DNA from: an uncultured Methanobrevibacter sp.
GTDB taxonomy: Archaea; Methanobacteriota; Methanobacteria; Methanobacteriales; Methanobacteriaceae
Length of the DNA stretch: 64,000 bases
Direction of reading: 5' to 3'
Assembly (NCBI RefSeq): GCF_900314615.1
Contig: NZ_OMWA01000022.1
Location: 1 to 64,000, forward strand
Shown: in pieces, positions 35,805-44,104 of the stretch
Layout of the letters: the number at the start of each line of letters is the position of its first letter
Numbering within the stretch: the first letter of the stretch is position 1
Position numbers and translations under genes: made by a program
Notes under the pieces: model-generated
Told to the model about the DNA's origin: nothing
Database searches by the model: none
What the model saw: only the letters and a program-made list of their open reading frames with translations

Positions 35805-36242
35805 TCAATTTTCATCATTGGAATCCATAATATCCAAAAGCCCCAAATCAAAAATCAGCCTTCTTAAATGTCTTTCTGAATAAGTAACTCCAAATTCCTT
35901 TTGAATTTCTTCTTTAATTTCAGAAACACTGGACAAGCCTTTTGAAACAATATTTTCCTTTAAAATATTAAACTGATAATCAGACAGTTTGGAAACTCTT
36001 CCGGAATTACCTTTTCTAAATAGACTGTCCAAACCTTCCTCATTCCAGCTTTTTAACCATTTATACCCTGTTTGAGGAGTTTTTCCATGCTTTTTAATAG
36101 AATCTTTTACAGTTTCATCCTGATATAAATCCTCTATAAAAGTAATTTTCTCATATAAAAGAACAAATTTCTCCAAATCCCTTTTTACTCTGCGTATTTT
36201 TGAAATAGGAATATCTTTATTAACATAGGCCTGCCTACTCAT
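35805..36242 (-). CDS. Orphan helix-turn-helix protein like the N-terminus of an IS630-type transposase
   Basis: The 145-residue protein has two HTH units. The first is around HGKTPQTGYKWLKSWNEEGLDSLF (residues 53-76). The second is the winged unit KEEIQKEFGVTYSERHLRRLIFDLGL (108-133). This is the DNA-binding half of IS630/helix-turn-helix-29 transposases. No DDE catalytic domain follows in the 200 bp downstream and no terminal repeats were seen. It may be a remnant or a domesticated regulator. There is no clear ribosome binding site. Confidence 0.65.
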   Translation of the reverse strand: MSRQAYVNKDIPISKIRRVKRDLEKFVLLYEKITFIEDLYQDETVKDSIKKHGKTPQTGYKWLKSWNEEGLDSLFRKGNSGRVSKLSDYQFNILKENIVSKGLSSVSEIKEEIQKEFGVTYSERHLRRLIFDLGLLDIMDSNDEN

Positions 36243-36290
36243 AAAGATATTTTTAAAATAAAATACTATAAAAATTTTTTGTCAAAAAAA

Positions 36291-36719
36291 TTAAATGTTA
36301 ATTAAAATAAGGCCAACCATGCAAACGAAAAAGCCCACGATTTGAGTGAATGAAACGTTTTCCTTATACAGCAGATATCCGACGATGAGAAGAACACATG
36401 CCAGACCGATATTTGCAACAACGCTTGCAGTACTTACCGCCCAGCCTGCACGATAAACAAAAACATAACCGACTTCAAGGCCAACTATAGCTATAGCTAG
36501 AATTATGGAAGTCCAGTTAATTCTGGACAGTTCAACTGTCACATTAGAAGGTCCGACCATAAAGGCAAAAATAACTGCTGAGATAACTGAAGCTGCAAAA
36601 TAAGTAACCATCAATGCTCCAAAGGGATTTACATCACCAGGCATCGATTTCATGCAAATATTATAGAATGTATTTGCCAAAATAACCATTAAAATTGGCC
36701 AAATCAGGTTCCAGTTCAA
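36291..36719 (-). CDS. Half-size EamA/DMT transporter
   Basis: A TTG at 36719 preceded by GGGTG gives 142 residues with about five membrane helices. NTFYNICMKSMPGDVNPFGALMV near the start and a last VGYLLYKENVSFTQIVGFFVCMVGLILI are typical of one EamA repeat. Full EamA carriers have two repeats, so this would work as a dimer, as small multidrug carriers do. The longer frame reaching upp starts inside a terminator and is unlikely. The substrate is unknown. Confidence 0.65.
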   Translation of the reverse strand: MNWNLIWPILMVILANTFYNICMKSMPGDVNPFGALMVTYFAASVISAVIFAFMVGPSNVTVELSRINWTSIILAIAIVGLEVGYVFVYRAGWAVSTASVVANIGLACVLLIVGYLLYKENVSFTQIVGFFVCMVGLILINI

Positions 36720-36726
36720 AATTAAC

Positions 36727-36765
36727 ACCCAAAAAAATAAAAAAGAAGTGAAGTTAAACTTCACT
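36727..36765 (-). terminator. Hairpin plus T-run after upp
   Basis: AGTGAAGTT / AACTTCACT forms a perfect stem just after the upp stop. On the minus strand it is followed by ttcttttttattttttt. It separates upp from the EamA-like gene. Confidence 0.65.
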
Positions 36766-37390
36766 ATTTTGTTCCGTAAACTCTGTCACCTGCATCCCCA
36801 AGACCTGGCAGAATATATGCATTTTCGTTCAGTTCCCTGTCCACTGTTGCGCAGAATATTTTCACATCAGGATGATCATCCTCAATTGTTTTGATTCCTT
36901 TCGGAGCGGCAACAATACACAATAATTTAATTTTAGTTACCCCATCCTGTTTAAGACGTGAAATGGTTGCGGATGCACTTCCACCTGTTGCAAGCATAGG
37001 ATCAATTACAAGGACTTCTCTTTTGTCAATTCCTTCTGGCATTTTATAGTAATATTCAACTGGTTCAAATGTTTCTTCGTCTCTGTAAAGTCCGATATGT
37101 CCTATTTTTGCATTTGGGATAACATTTAAGATTCCGTCAACCATACCCATTCCTGCCCTTAAGATTGGAACAATAGCATAGTTGTCTTCATTAAGCATTC
37201 CAGTATCCATCTCTTCAAGTGGAGTATGGATAGTGGTTTTTTCAAGTTTTGCATCCCACATTGCTTCATAGATCAAAATTGTGGAAATTTCAGTAACCAA
37301 TTCCCTGAACTCTTTAGTTCCTGTATTAACATCCCTTAAAATTGCAAGTTTATGAGTTATTAACGGATGATTCAATTCAAATTCATTCAT
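36764..37390 (-). CDS. upp: Uracil phosphoribosyltransferase
   Basis: The 208-residue protein converts uracil and PRPP to UMP. The PRPP-binding loop VLVIDPMLATGGSASATISR is at about 125-144. IVPILRAGMGMVDG (73-86) and the C-terminal GDAGDRVYGTK are further marks of UPRT. GGAGG precedes the ATG. In related genomes uracil permease lies next to upp; here only the end of that permease gene remains upstream, overlapping the upp start. Salvage of uracil taken up by another route is still possible. Confidence 0.95.
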   Translation of the reverse strand: MNEFELNHPLITHKLAILRDVNTGTKEFRELVTEISTILIYEAMWDAKLEKTTIHTPLEEMDTGMLNEDNYAIVPILRAGMGMVDGILNVIPNAKIGHIGLYRDEETFEPVEYYYKMPEGIDKREVLVIDPMLATGGSASATISRLKQDGVTKIKLLCIVAAPKGIKTIEDDHPDVKIFCATVDRELNENAYILPGLGDAGDRVYGTK

Positions 37391-37592
37391 GTTTTTCCTC
37401 CGGCATACATAAATTAAGAATTACGCCAATAATAGCTGCAAGAGACATTCCTGAAATGGAAATGGATAAATCAGCATAAACAATGGATAATGCTGCTCCA
37501 CCTAATCCTAAAACAAGCATTGTTGCAGCTACAACAACATTTTTGGTATTGTTAAAGTCAACTTGGTTGTTGATTAATATATCTGAATAAAG
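37383..37592 (-). pseudogene. uraA: 3' remnant of a uracil permease gene
   Basis: The frame upstream of upp reads NNQVDFNNTKNVVVAATMLV then GLGGAALSIVYADLSISISG and ends LNLCMPEEKHE with TGA inside the upp start. This matches the last helix pair of UraA/UapA-type uracil permeases (VDFNNTKN is typical). A TAA lies directly upstream, and the first 350 or so residues are absent. The gene has lost its 5' end. Confidence 0.75.
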
Positions 37593-37669
37593 TTATAAAA
37601 TACTTTTTATTTTTTAAAAAAAAATTAAATATGAATGATTATAAAAAAAACCATTCAAAAATGAACAAT

Positions 37670-39526
37670 TTAAGCCCAATAATAGTCAGGATTGTTTATT
37701 TGTGGAATTCTTTCGGAAGTATTTTTAGCAACCCATCCTGCACCCATAGAAGAATATGTATTTTTCAGCTTGGATTTGGCACTGGAAGACAGAGAATACT
37801 TAAGCTTTACAATCAGACTGGAAGTATCATAGTTGTTGAACATTTTCTTCATATAGCTTACAGTCAGCCATTTTGTTGGAATGCTGTGACTTCCAAGATT
37901 ATAATCTCCAGAAGGATTTCCTACAAGAACCTTTTTGCCGTCTGCGCTGATATCCAAAATGGCAACATAATGACTCCAGGTATGGAATACTAAAGCACAT
38001 CCTCCTTTTTTAAGCTGATTAAGGGCTTTATCGAATGTGGATTTATAAAAGTAACTGCATTTGAAATTGCATTTCTCCAAACCTTTTTTCAGCTGTTTGC
38101 AAGTTGTTCCATAAATGTATGAGGATCCTGAAAGTTTTGCAATCTGTTTTTCACAGACGTAACTTTTCAGCACCTGAAAGCACATGCTTCCTGAAGTAGG
38201 TCCGCAGGTATAATCAGTATCCTGGATATCCCGAACATACGGATAAGAATATGATTTTCCTTTAAGTGAAACAGTAACAGAGCCCGGCCAGTAGTTATGC
38301 TTATTTTTCAGAACTATTTTTGTATTCACCGCACGTTCAATAACATTCCATTTCTCACGTGGAATAATATGATTTAAATTAGGTTCAGACTTTGTCTTGA
38401 AGAAAACGTATTTGCTCAGCTTATTTGTCAAGTATAAATACTGACTATCTCTTTTAATAACGTTTTGATAATGTGCTTTTAAAAGAGTGTATTTCCCATC
38501 TCCGTCAGCCATGACGTAGTTGCCCGGCATGACATCAATGTCCGGAGTGCCGTTGACAAGAGGAATTTTAGTTTTTTGAGGATTTTTAATGTTTCCATTA
38601 ATACATTTGACAATTTTTGTGGCATTAGAAGAAATTATTGTGGAACTTCCTGCAAACTTAACTTTAATAGTATATTTGCCTGCCTTTACCTTTGGCTTGA
38701 AGATGATTATTCCTTCTGAATTTGTTGTTTTTGTATATGATTTTGAACCTATAGTGATTTTAACTGCCTTATTGGAAACGGCAGATATAGTATCTCCTTT
38801 TAAATAAACCCTTAAAAATCCATTTGTTAAAAGCTTAGTGTTTCCGATGACCAGAGAAGTTACAGCCGGAACAGTCAGCGAAACAGTTTTTGAAACTGAT
38901 TTATAATAGTCATTTCCTGCAAAATAAATTTTCATTGAATATACAGAATTTGGAGTTAAACTAATTTTAAGACCGGCCTTTCCCTGTGAATTTGTTTTTG
39001 CAGTGTATTTCTGACCGTTAACAGTGAATGTAACATCACCATCTTTAACAGCATTTCCATAGCTGTCCTTTAAATAAACATAGAAATATTTGTATTTAAA
39101 AACAGTAGTGTCAACTGGTGTGATGGATGATGGAAGCTTTAAAACGTTAATGTTAAATGTCTGACTAACACCAGAGTAATTGTCATTTCCAGCGTATATT
39201 ACCTTTAATATGTAATTATCGGCTTTCAGATTTAAAACCAGACTTGCAGATCCTTTTTTGTTAGTCTTTAAACTGTAGTTTTGATTGTCAATATTTGCAG
39301 TTAAATCCTCACCGGCAATTGCAGTATTATTAGAATCCTTTAAAGATATGCTTACTGATTTACCAGTATAGACTTTTGAAGCACTTAGGGAAATTACAGG
39401 AGTGTCTTTTACCGGTTGTGCATCAGTTGAAATATGGTCAGTTGCATTGTCACTGGCTGAAACGGCAGCAAAACAAAATAAAGACAATGCAATGCAAATA
39501 ATAAAAAATTTTATTTTTCCATTCAA
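37670..39526 (-). CDS. Secreted Ig-repeat protein with pseudomurein endoisopeptidase-like (C71) domain
   Basis: The likely start is TTG at 39526, after GGGTG, giving 618 residues. A TTG four codons earlier is possible, and residue numbers here count from that one. A signal peptide (to about residue 29) is followed by three Ig-like modules (45-133, 140-223, 226-312). The C-terminal part has DYTCGPTSGSMCFQ (Cys445), FHTWSHYVAILD (His523, Asp529) and VLVGNP. That Cys-His-Asp order is the catalytic layout of C71 peptidases such as PeiW and PeiP, which cut pseudomurein cross-links. It may remodel the organism's own wall or act on other methanogens. Confidence 0.75.
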   Translation of the reverse strand: MNGKIKFFIICIALSLFCFAAVSASDNATDHISTDAQPVKDTPVISLSASKVYTGKSVSISLKDSNNTAIAGEDLTANIDNQNYSLKTNKKGSASLVLNLKADNYILKVIYAGNDNYSGVSQTFNINVLKLPSSITPVDTTVFKYKYFYVYLKDSYGNAVKDGDVTFTVNGQKYTAKTNSQGKAGLKISLTPNSVYSMKIYFAGNDYYKSVSKTVSLTVPAVTSLVIGNTKLLTNGFLRVYLKGDTISAVSNKAVKITIGSKSYTKTTNSEGIIIFKPKVKAGKYTIKVKFAGSSTIISSNATKIVKCINGNIKNPQKTKIPLVNGTPDIDVMPGNYVMADGDGKYTLLKAHYQNVIKRDSQYLYLTNKLSKYVFFKTKSEPNLNHIIPREKWNVIERAVNTKIVLKNKHNYWPGSVTVSLKGKSYSYPYVRDIQDTDYTCGPTSGSMCFQVLKSYVCEKQIAKLSGSSYIYGTTCKQLKKGLEKCNFKCSYFYKSTFDKALNQLKKGGCALVFHTWSHYVAILDISADGKKVLVGNPSGDYNLGSHSIPTKWLTVSYMKKMFNNYDTSSLIVKLKYSLSSSAKSKLKNTYSSMGAGWVAKNTSERIPQINNPDYYWA

Positions 39527-39706
39527 TTTTTCACCCAATTCTAATAAATATTATGAAAAATCAAATTATAAATAAGTATTGTAAAAAATAGTTTACACAA
39601 TCAAATATAAAAAAATAATAAGACTGCTTAGAGCCTTATTTTAAATTATTATACAGTTAGTGTGGAATAACAAAAGGTTTGTTCTTGAAATATTAGTTAG
39701 TTAGTG

Positions 39707-40342
39707 TTATTTTCTTGCTTTTCCAACACGACGGGCAATAACCATTTCCCCGACAGAAATTAAACCTGCGAAGAATTTTTCCAAACCTCCGGTAGCCCAG
39801 ATAGCTTCTCCGAATGTTGAATCCTTAATATTTTCTTCATACTGTTCAGGAGTAATCTTTTTACCGGTAGTTTTCTTGGACACCAGTGCAGATGCAGACA
39901 TGAGCTCTTCCCATGTTACGCCTTTAAGCTGGTTTTGCATTGCTTTGTATAATTTTACAACTTTAATATCATAAAGTTCAGACAGCAGTTCTACAATGTC
40001 ACATGCACGAACCATACCTACGACCTGATTGTCATCATTCAATACAGGCACTGTTACGAATTTGTTGTTTGCTGTTAAAATTACTGCAGTTCTTGCAGGA
40101 TCATCTTCATGAACAGTTGAGATATCTTCGTATCCACTCATGATTTCTGAAATTTTATCATTTCCTTCCCTTAATCCTCTTGTAATGTCAAATGATGTTA
40201 TCCATCCGACCAGCTGTTTGTTGTCATTTACAACAGGACATGTAAAACGTCTGATTTCTTCCATTACTTTTGAAACTTCGACAACACTGTCATCACAGTT
40301 CAAATATACAAAATTTTTATCCATTAATTCTTTTGCTTTCAT
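39707..40342 (-). CDS. Two-CBS-domain protein at the end of the eha cluster
   Basis: The 211-residue protein from the ATG at 40342 (after GAGG) has two CBS motifs, about 1-55 (MKAKELMDKNFVYL.......) and 60-120 (ISTVHEDDPARTAVILTANN), and an 80-residue tail of unknown fold. CBS pairs bind adenosyl ligands and act as energy sensors. Lying 15 bp after the polyferredoxin gene, it may adjust the hydrogenase or its regulation, but this is inference from position. Confidence 0.75.
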   Translation of the reverse strand: MKAKELMDKNFVYLNCDDSVVEVSKVMEEIRRFTCPVVNDNKQLVGWITSFDITRGLREGNDKISEIMSGYEDISTVHEDDPARTAVILTANNKFVTVPVLNDDNQVVGMVRACDIVELLSELYDIKVVKLYKAMQNQLKGVTWEELMSASALVSKKTTGKKITPEQYEENIKDSTFGEAIWATGGLEKFFAGLISVGEMVIARRVGKARK

Positions 40343-40357
40343 AAACAAACCTCATTT

Positions 40358-41173
40358 TTATTCTATTTCTACTCTTTTTAGTGCTCCTACAGGACAATGA
40401 CGTGTACATTCGATACATCGTATACATTTATCATCGTCCAGAACCACTTCACCATCCACTAATTCAATTGCACCGGTTGGGCAATTTTCTTCACAAAGAT
40501 AACAGTTGACACATAAGTCATGACTTATATCAAGATTTCTGCTGTGAATAATAGGTCCTATGTACCTATCAAGTTCAATTGCATCCTTATTTTGAGATAT
40601 TTCAACACATGCACTGCATCCGATGCACATTTTATCATTTACATGAGGATACAAAGTGTCTTCTTCCAAATCCATATCATTCTCATCAAAGAACTCTTTA
40701 AATTCCAATGTAAAGGCATTGGTCGGACATAGATTTGCACAGTCTTCCCAGTTGTTTTCCTGAGAACAATCAACTGAGATGCTATTCATCCTAACTACTC
40801 TATGAGAACAGCTGACGTTGGATAAGTTGTATTCAATGAAATCGTTTTCATCCTCATTATTATAAATAATTGAATTGTCAATTAATTTAATAGCTGAAAC
40901 AGGACAAGTCTGAACACATATTTCACATTTAACACATTTATCTGTTATTTTAGCTATTCTGAAAATATTAGCTGGTTCAATTGCATTAACTGGACACTCT
41001 CCAACACAGGTGTTGCATCTCACACATCTTGGTGCTATAGCAATAATCTCTTCATCTGCCTTGAAATCATCAAGTTCAAACTGGAAATCATCACTGTCAT
41101 CATCTAAATCAACAGATTTCAGGAGAACTTCGCGTTCCAAATTTTTCATCTGTTTTTCAAAAGACACATTCAT
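40358..41173 (-). CDS. Additional polyferredoxin after the eha operon
   Basis: The 271-residue protein has four complete CxxCxxCxxxCP clusters (CVRCNTCVGECP, CVKCEICVQTCP, CVNCYLCEENCP, CIRCIECTRHCP). Two degenerate ones sit between: WEDCANLCP, which lacks its early Cys pair, and CIGCSACVEIS, which lacks the last Cys and Pro. It probably carries electrons between Eha and soluble partners. It is separated from the carbohydrate kinase gene by 33 bp and is distinct from EhaP and EhaQ. Confidence 0.85.
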   Translation of the reverse strand: MNVSFEKQMKNLEREVLLKSVDLDDDSDDFQFELDDFKADEEIIAIAPRCVRCNTCVGECPVNAIEPANIFRIAKITDKCVKCEICVQTCPVSAIKLIDNSIIYNNEDENDFIEYNLSNVSCSHRVVRMNSISVDCSQENNWEDCANLCPTNAFTLEFKEFFDENDMDLEEDTLYPHVNDKMCIGCSACVEISQNKDAIELDRYIGPIIHSRNLDISHDLCVNCYLCEENCPTGAIELVDGEVVLDDDKCIRCIECTRHCPVGALKRVEIE

Positions 41174-41206
41174 ATTATTACCAACTAACTGTTTTATTAA
41201 ATAAAT

Positions 41207-42139
41207 CTAAAAGGAATCCTCCAATTCTTTTAAAGAAGGGAATTTTTCCATACCAAATCCTTGAATAGCCCTGCTGGCCACCCAATTCGCAATTTTACAG
41301 GATTTTTCCAAATCATATCCTTTCAGATATGAATATAAAAATCCGCTATTAAAGCTGTCTCCAGCACCTGTGGTATCAACCACATCGCATTTGAATGCCT
41401 CAACATGACATTCTTCATTATTGTTAATAGCATAAACACCACTGGAACCCTGTTTAACTACTACGGTTTCAATTCCTAAATCCAGAAAAGCGATAACAAG
41501 TTCTTTAAGTGGCGCTTCATTATTATTACATAATAATCTTAATTCTGATTCATTGATAAGCAATATATTGGTTCTCTCCAATATAGGTTTTAAGGCATCA
41601 AATCCTTTTTGAACATACAGCATTCCAGGATCAAAGCTCAGTAGAGTTTCCTGGCTTAAAAGTTCCAAAAGGTCGATTTGCGCATTGAAGGAATCACCTA
41701 CAAATGAAGTGTAATGCATTATTTTACATCTCATGATGTTTAACGGATTAATCTCACCGACTTTGATTTCATCGTTGACGCCGGGATCTATGTAAAGGCA
41801 TCTCTCACCGTTACTGTCAACAAAACCCAGGCATTTTCCGGTAGAGCCTGTATCTGAGTAAATCAGGTTATTTGTATATACTCCATTTACAGCCAGATTA
41901 TATTCTATCAAATCACCGTCTTCATCTTCGGCTATTTTTCCGATGATTGAAGTGTCAACCCCCAGTCTTGCAAGACCTACAATAGTATTGGCTGCAGACC
42001 CTCCAGGAGTGTCGGTTTGGCTTTTAATGAAGCTTTCCTCATCTGCTCCAACGATATTTTCTACAGAGTATAGCTTGTCGACATTCAATGCACCGAATCC
42101 TATTACTTCTGCATTCAAATCATTGTCAAATATTTCCAT
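41207..42139 (-). CDS. ehaT: EhaT, PfkB-family carbohydrate kinase-like protein of the eha operon
   Basis: The 310-residue protein has the ribokinase marks DTPGGSAANTIVGLARLG (43-60) and DTTGAGDSFNSGFL (near 255-268), where the GAGD Asp is the catalytic base. It is the twentieth and last gene in the eha order, after the formyltransferase-like gene. Its substrate and its link to the hydrogenase are unknown. The name is assigned by gene order relative to the Methanothermobacter eha operon. Confidence 0.8.
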   Translation of the reverse strand: MEIFDNDLNAEVIGFGALNVDKLYSVENIVGADEESFIKSQTDTPGGSAANTIVGLARLGVDTSIIGKIAEDEDGDLIEYNLAVNGVYTNNLIYSDTGSTGKCLGFVDSNGERCLYIDPGVNDEIKVGEINPLNIMRCKIMHYTSFVGDSFNAQIDLLELLSQETLLSFDPGMLYVQKGFDALKPILERTNILLINESELRLLCNNNEAPLKELVIAFLDLGIETVVVKQGSSGVYAINNNEECHVEAFKCDVVDTTGAGDSFNSGFLYSYLKGYDLEKSCKIANWVASRAIQGFGMEKFPSLKELEDSF

Positions 42140-42148
42140 ATTAAAACC

Positions 42149-43039
42149 CTAGTTTAAGATATCCAATAAGTTAATGTTTTTATCTCCCAGTTTTCCATCG
42201 AAATTACCTGCAGAGATTTTAACAACACCATCAAATTCCAAAGCAGCATCAATACCTGCTTTGATTGCTTTGTTCATTGCTTCTTCGCTGATTGCATTTA
42301 CTACAATTTCAGGAATGTAATTTACACCTTCAGGAACCTTGGATTCATCACCCAATGATTCTTTAAGGGAAGGACAGTAAACGTGATTTGTGGTAGGTCC
42401 GATTTCAGGGTAATTTGTCTCAGGTTTGGAAGCTGCAGAACATACGTCAAATGGAGCTGTTGCTCCTTCAACACCCATTATAGCATCAATTACTGCATCG
42501 CCAGCTTCAATTACTGCTTCAGGAGTTTCACATAAATACCAGAAGTTTCCGCCCATAATTCCATCATTGATTTTGAATTTTTCTTCAATCTGGAAATCCG
42601 GAACCGCAATTGGAACGTTGATCATTTTTCTGCCGTATTCTTCAACAGTCCATTCATATCCGTCTCCGCAGTGACCCACAATATCCATCATTTCAATGTA
42701 TTCTTCACTGTCACTGTCAGAATAGTCGAATATTCTTGTAAACGGCTTTACCAGTACGTCCTGACGCAGTCTGTAGGAAAGTTCAAATGCGAATTTTTCC
42801 ACATCATCGCTGCCTAACCAGTACTGTACAACAGCACCGAATCTGCCGTCAGGTGTTTGGGATTCATCTAAAAATCCTTCCACACCACCTTCAACTCTTC
42901 CGATTACTGCACTTGGAGTTGAAGTGGAGTCGTATGCTGCCCTTTTAACTATTTTTTCAGTAGGACCTGTAATTAAAGCTCTTACGTATTTTCCTTCAAA
43001 AGCTTCAAAGAATGTATCATCTACTTTATCATAATTCAT
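42149..43039 (-). CDS. ehaS: EhaS, second formylmethanofuran:H4MPT formyltransferase homologue
   Basis: The protein (296 residues) is full length for Ftr, the enzyme that moves the formyl group from methanofuran to tetrahydromethanopterin. VEGGVEGFLDESQTPDGRFGAVVQYW (near 48-73) and GGNFWYLCETPEAVIEAGDAV are family features. As the eha operon homologue it is a known second copy (FtrII), whose own role is unclear. It lies ten bases before ehaT. Confidence 0.85.
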   Translation of the reverse strand: MNYDKVDDTFFEAFEGKYVRALITGPTEKIVKRAAYDSTSTPSAVIGRVEGGVEGFLDESQTPDGRFGAVVQYWLGSDDVEKFAFELSYRLRQDVLVKPFTRIFDYSDSDSEEYIEMMDIVGHCGDGYEWTVEEYGRKMINVPIAVPDFQIEEKFKINDGIMGGNFWYLCETPEAVIEAGDAVIDAIMGVEGATAPFDVCSAASKPETNYPEIGPTTNHVYCPSLKESLGDESKVPEGVNYIPEIVVNAISEEAMNKAIKAGIDAALEFDGVVKISAGNFDGKLGDKNINLLDILN

Positions 43040-43053
43040 TTTATTACCTTCTT

Positions 43054-44100
43054 TTAACCTAAACCACCGATATCCTCGCCTCTGATATTATTTCTCATGT
43101 ATTTGCTGGCTTTTAAGATATCGTCGAAATTATTTTCATCTATTATTTTAATTATAGGATAATTATTATCATCAAATACTTCAAAGAATTTCTCTTTGAT
43201 TTTTAAGTCTATTTTATAGTCATCAAATAACTCTTCATAATTTTCACATGCATTATAATTCTCAATGAATTTTAAAACTTCAGATTTATCGTTTTGTGCA
43301 TAGATATTTGCAACAACAGCAGTTGCCACCGCACTTGGGGACACAATTGCTATTTCAGCCACTTTAAGAGGATATTCATTTCCATTGAATGATATGCTGA
43401 TGCCGCCATTGTCTCTTGCAAATGCCAAAGGTTCAACATCTGTAATGCTGTCTCCAATGTACCACATGTTATTAACATCAATATTGTCCCTTTCTATAAT
43501 ACAATCAATTGCAAGTTTCTTGCCCTGCCCGCCAACGACTTCAATATCTTTTATTTTATCATAAATGCTCATTTCAGCTATCTGCGAATAAAATATGTCA
43601 TCAAACAGTTCATAGTCTTCAGGATTTTCAAGTATCAAATCTTTAAATTCCTGAATTTTTTCAATTTCATCATCATTTAGACTCAAGGCATCTACATCAA
43701 CATCTGTGTAAAATGTATTTTCAAATGGAACTTCAAGATAATCAGAAACAGCTTCAATATATTGACCATAACTGGTACTAACTATATAAGTATTCATAGC
43801 TTCCTTCAAGTAACTTAAAAGCAATTTTGCATCTGCAACTGAATAGATATTGTTTTTTGAAAAATCAACCATATCCTTATTTTTAAGATTTTCACAAACA
43901 AAGAAAGGAAGAATGAATTTTAAAGTGTTGCCCACTTTATAATTTTCTTTCTTAACAATATCTGCCAAATAATCATCATATAAGCTTAGAACCTTAAATA
44001 ATTCATCGCCGTCTTCTATAAATTTGGCTGCCATCTCAAAGGCATTGTCATTTAATGTCAAAGGACCTTCGCAGTCTGTAATGAATGATTTTTCAAACAT
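43054..44100 (-). CDS. ehaR: EhaR, HAD-superfamily protein of the eha operon
   Basis: From the ATG at 44100 (after AGGTGATTTG) there are 348 residues. FITDCEGPLTLND (6-18) is the nucleophile motif of HAD hydrolases with Asp9, and WYIGDSITDVEPLAFARDNGG is the late acidic motif. Helical inserts fill the middle. Substrate is unknown. It is always found in the 3' part of the eha operon in related genomes, so it probably serves the hydrogenase or the formyltransferase homologue next to it. Confidence 0.8.
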   Translation of the reverse strand: MFEKSFITDCEGPLTLNDNAFEMAAKFIEDGDELFKVLSLYDDYLADIVKKENYKVGNTLKFILPFFVCENLKNKDMVDFSKNNIYSVADAKLLLSYLKEAMNTYIVSTSYGQYIEAVSDYLEVPFENTFYTDVDVDALSLNDDEIEKIQEFKDLILENPEDYELFDDIFYSQIAEMSIYDKIKDIEVVGGQGKKLAIDCIIERDNIDVNNMWYIGDSITDVEPLAFARDNGGISISFNGNEYPLKVAEIAIVSPSAVATAVVANIYAQNDKSEVLKFIENYNACENYEELFDDYKIDLKIKEKFFEVFDDNNYPIIKIIDENNFDDILKASKYMRNNIRGEDIGGLG

Positions 44101-44104
44101 CAAA

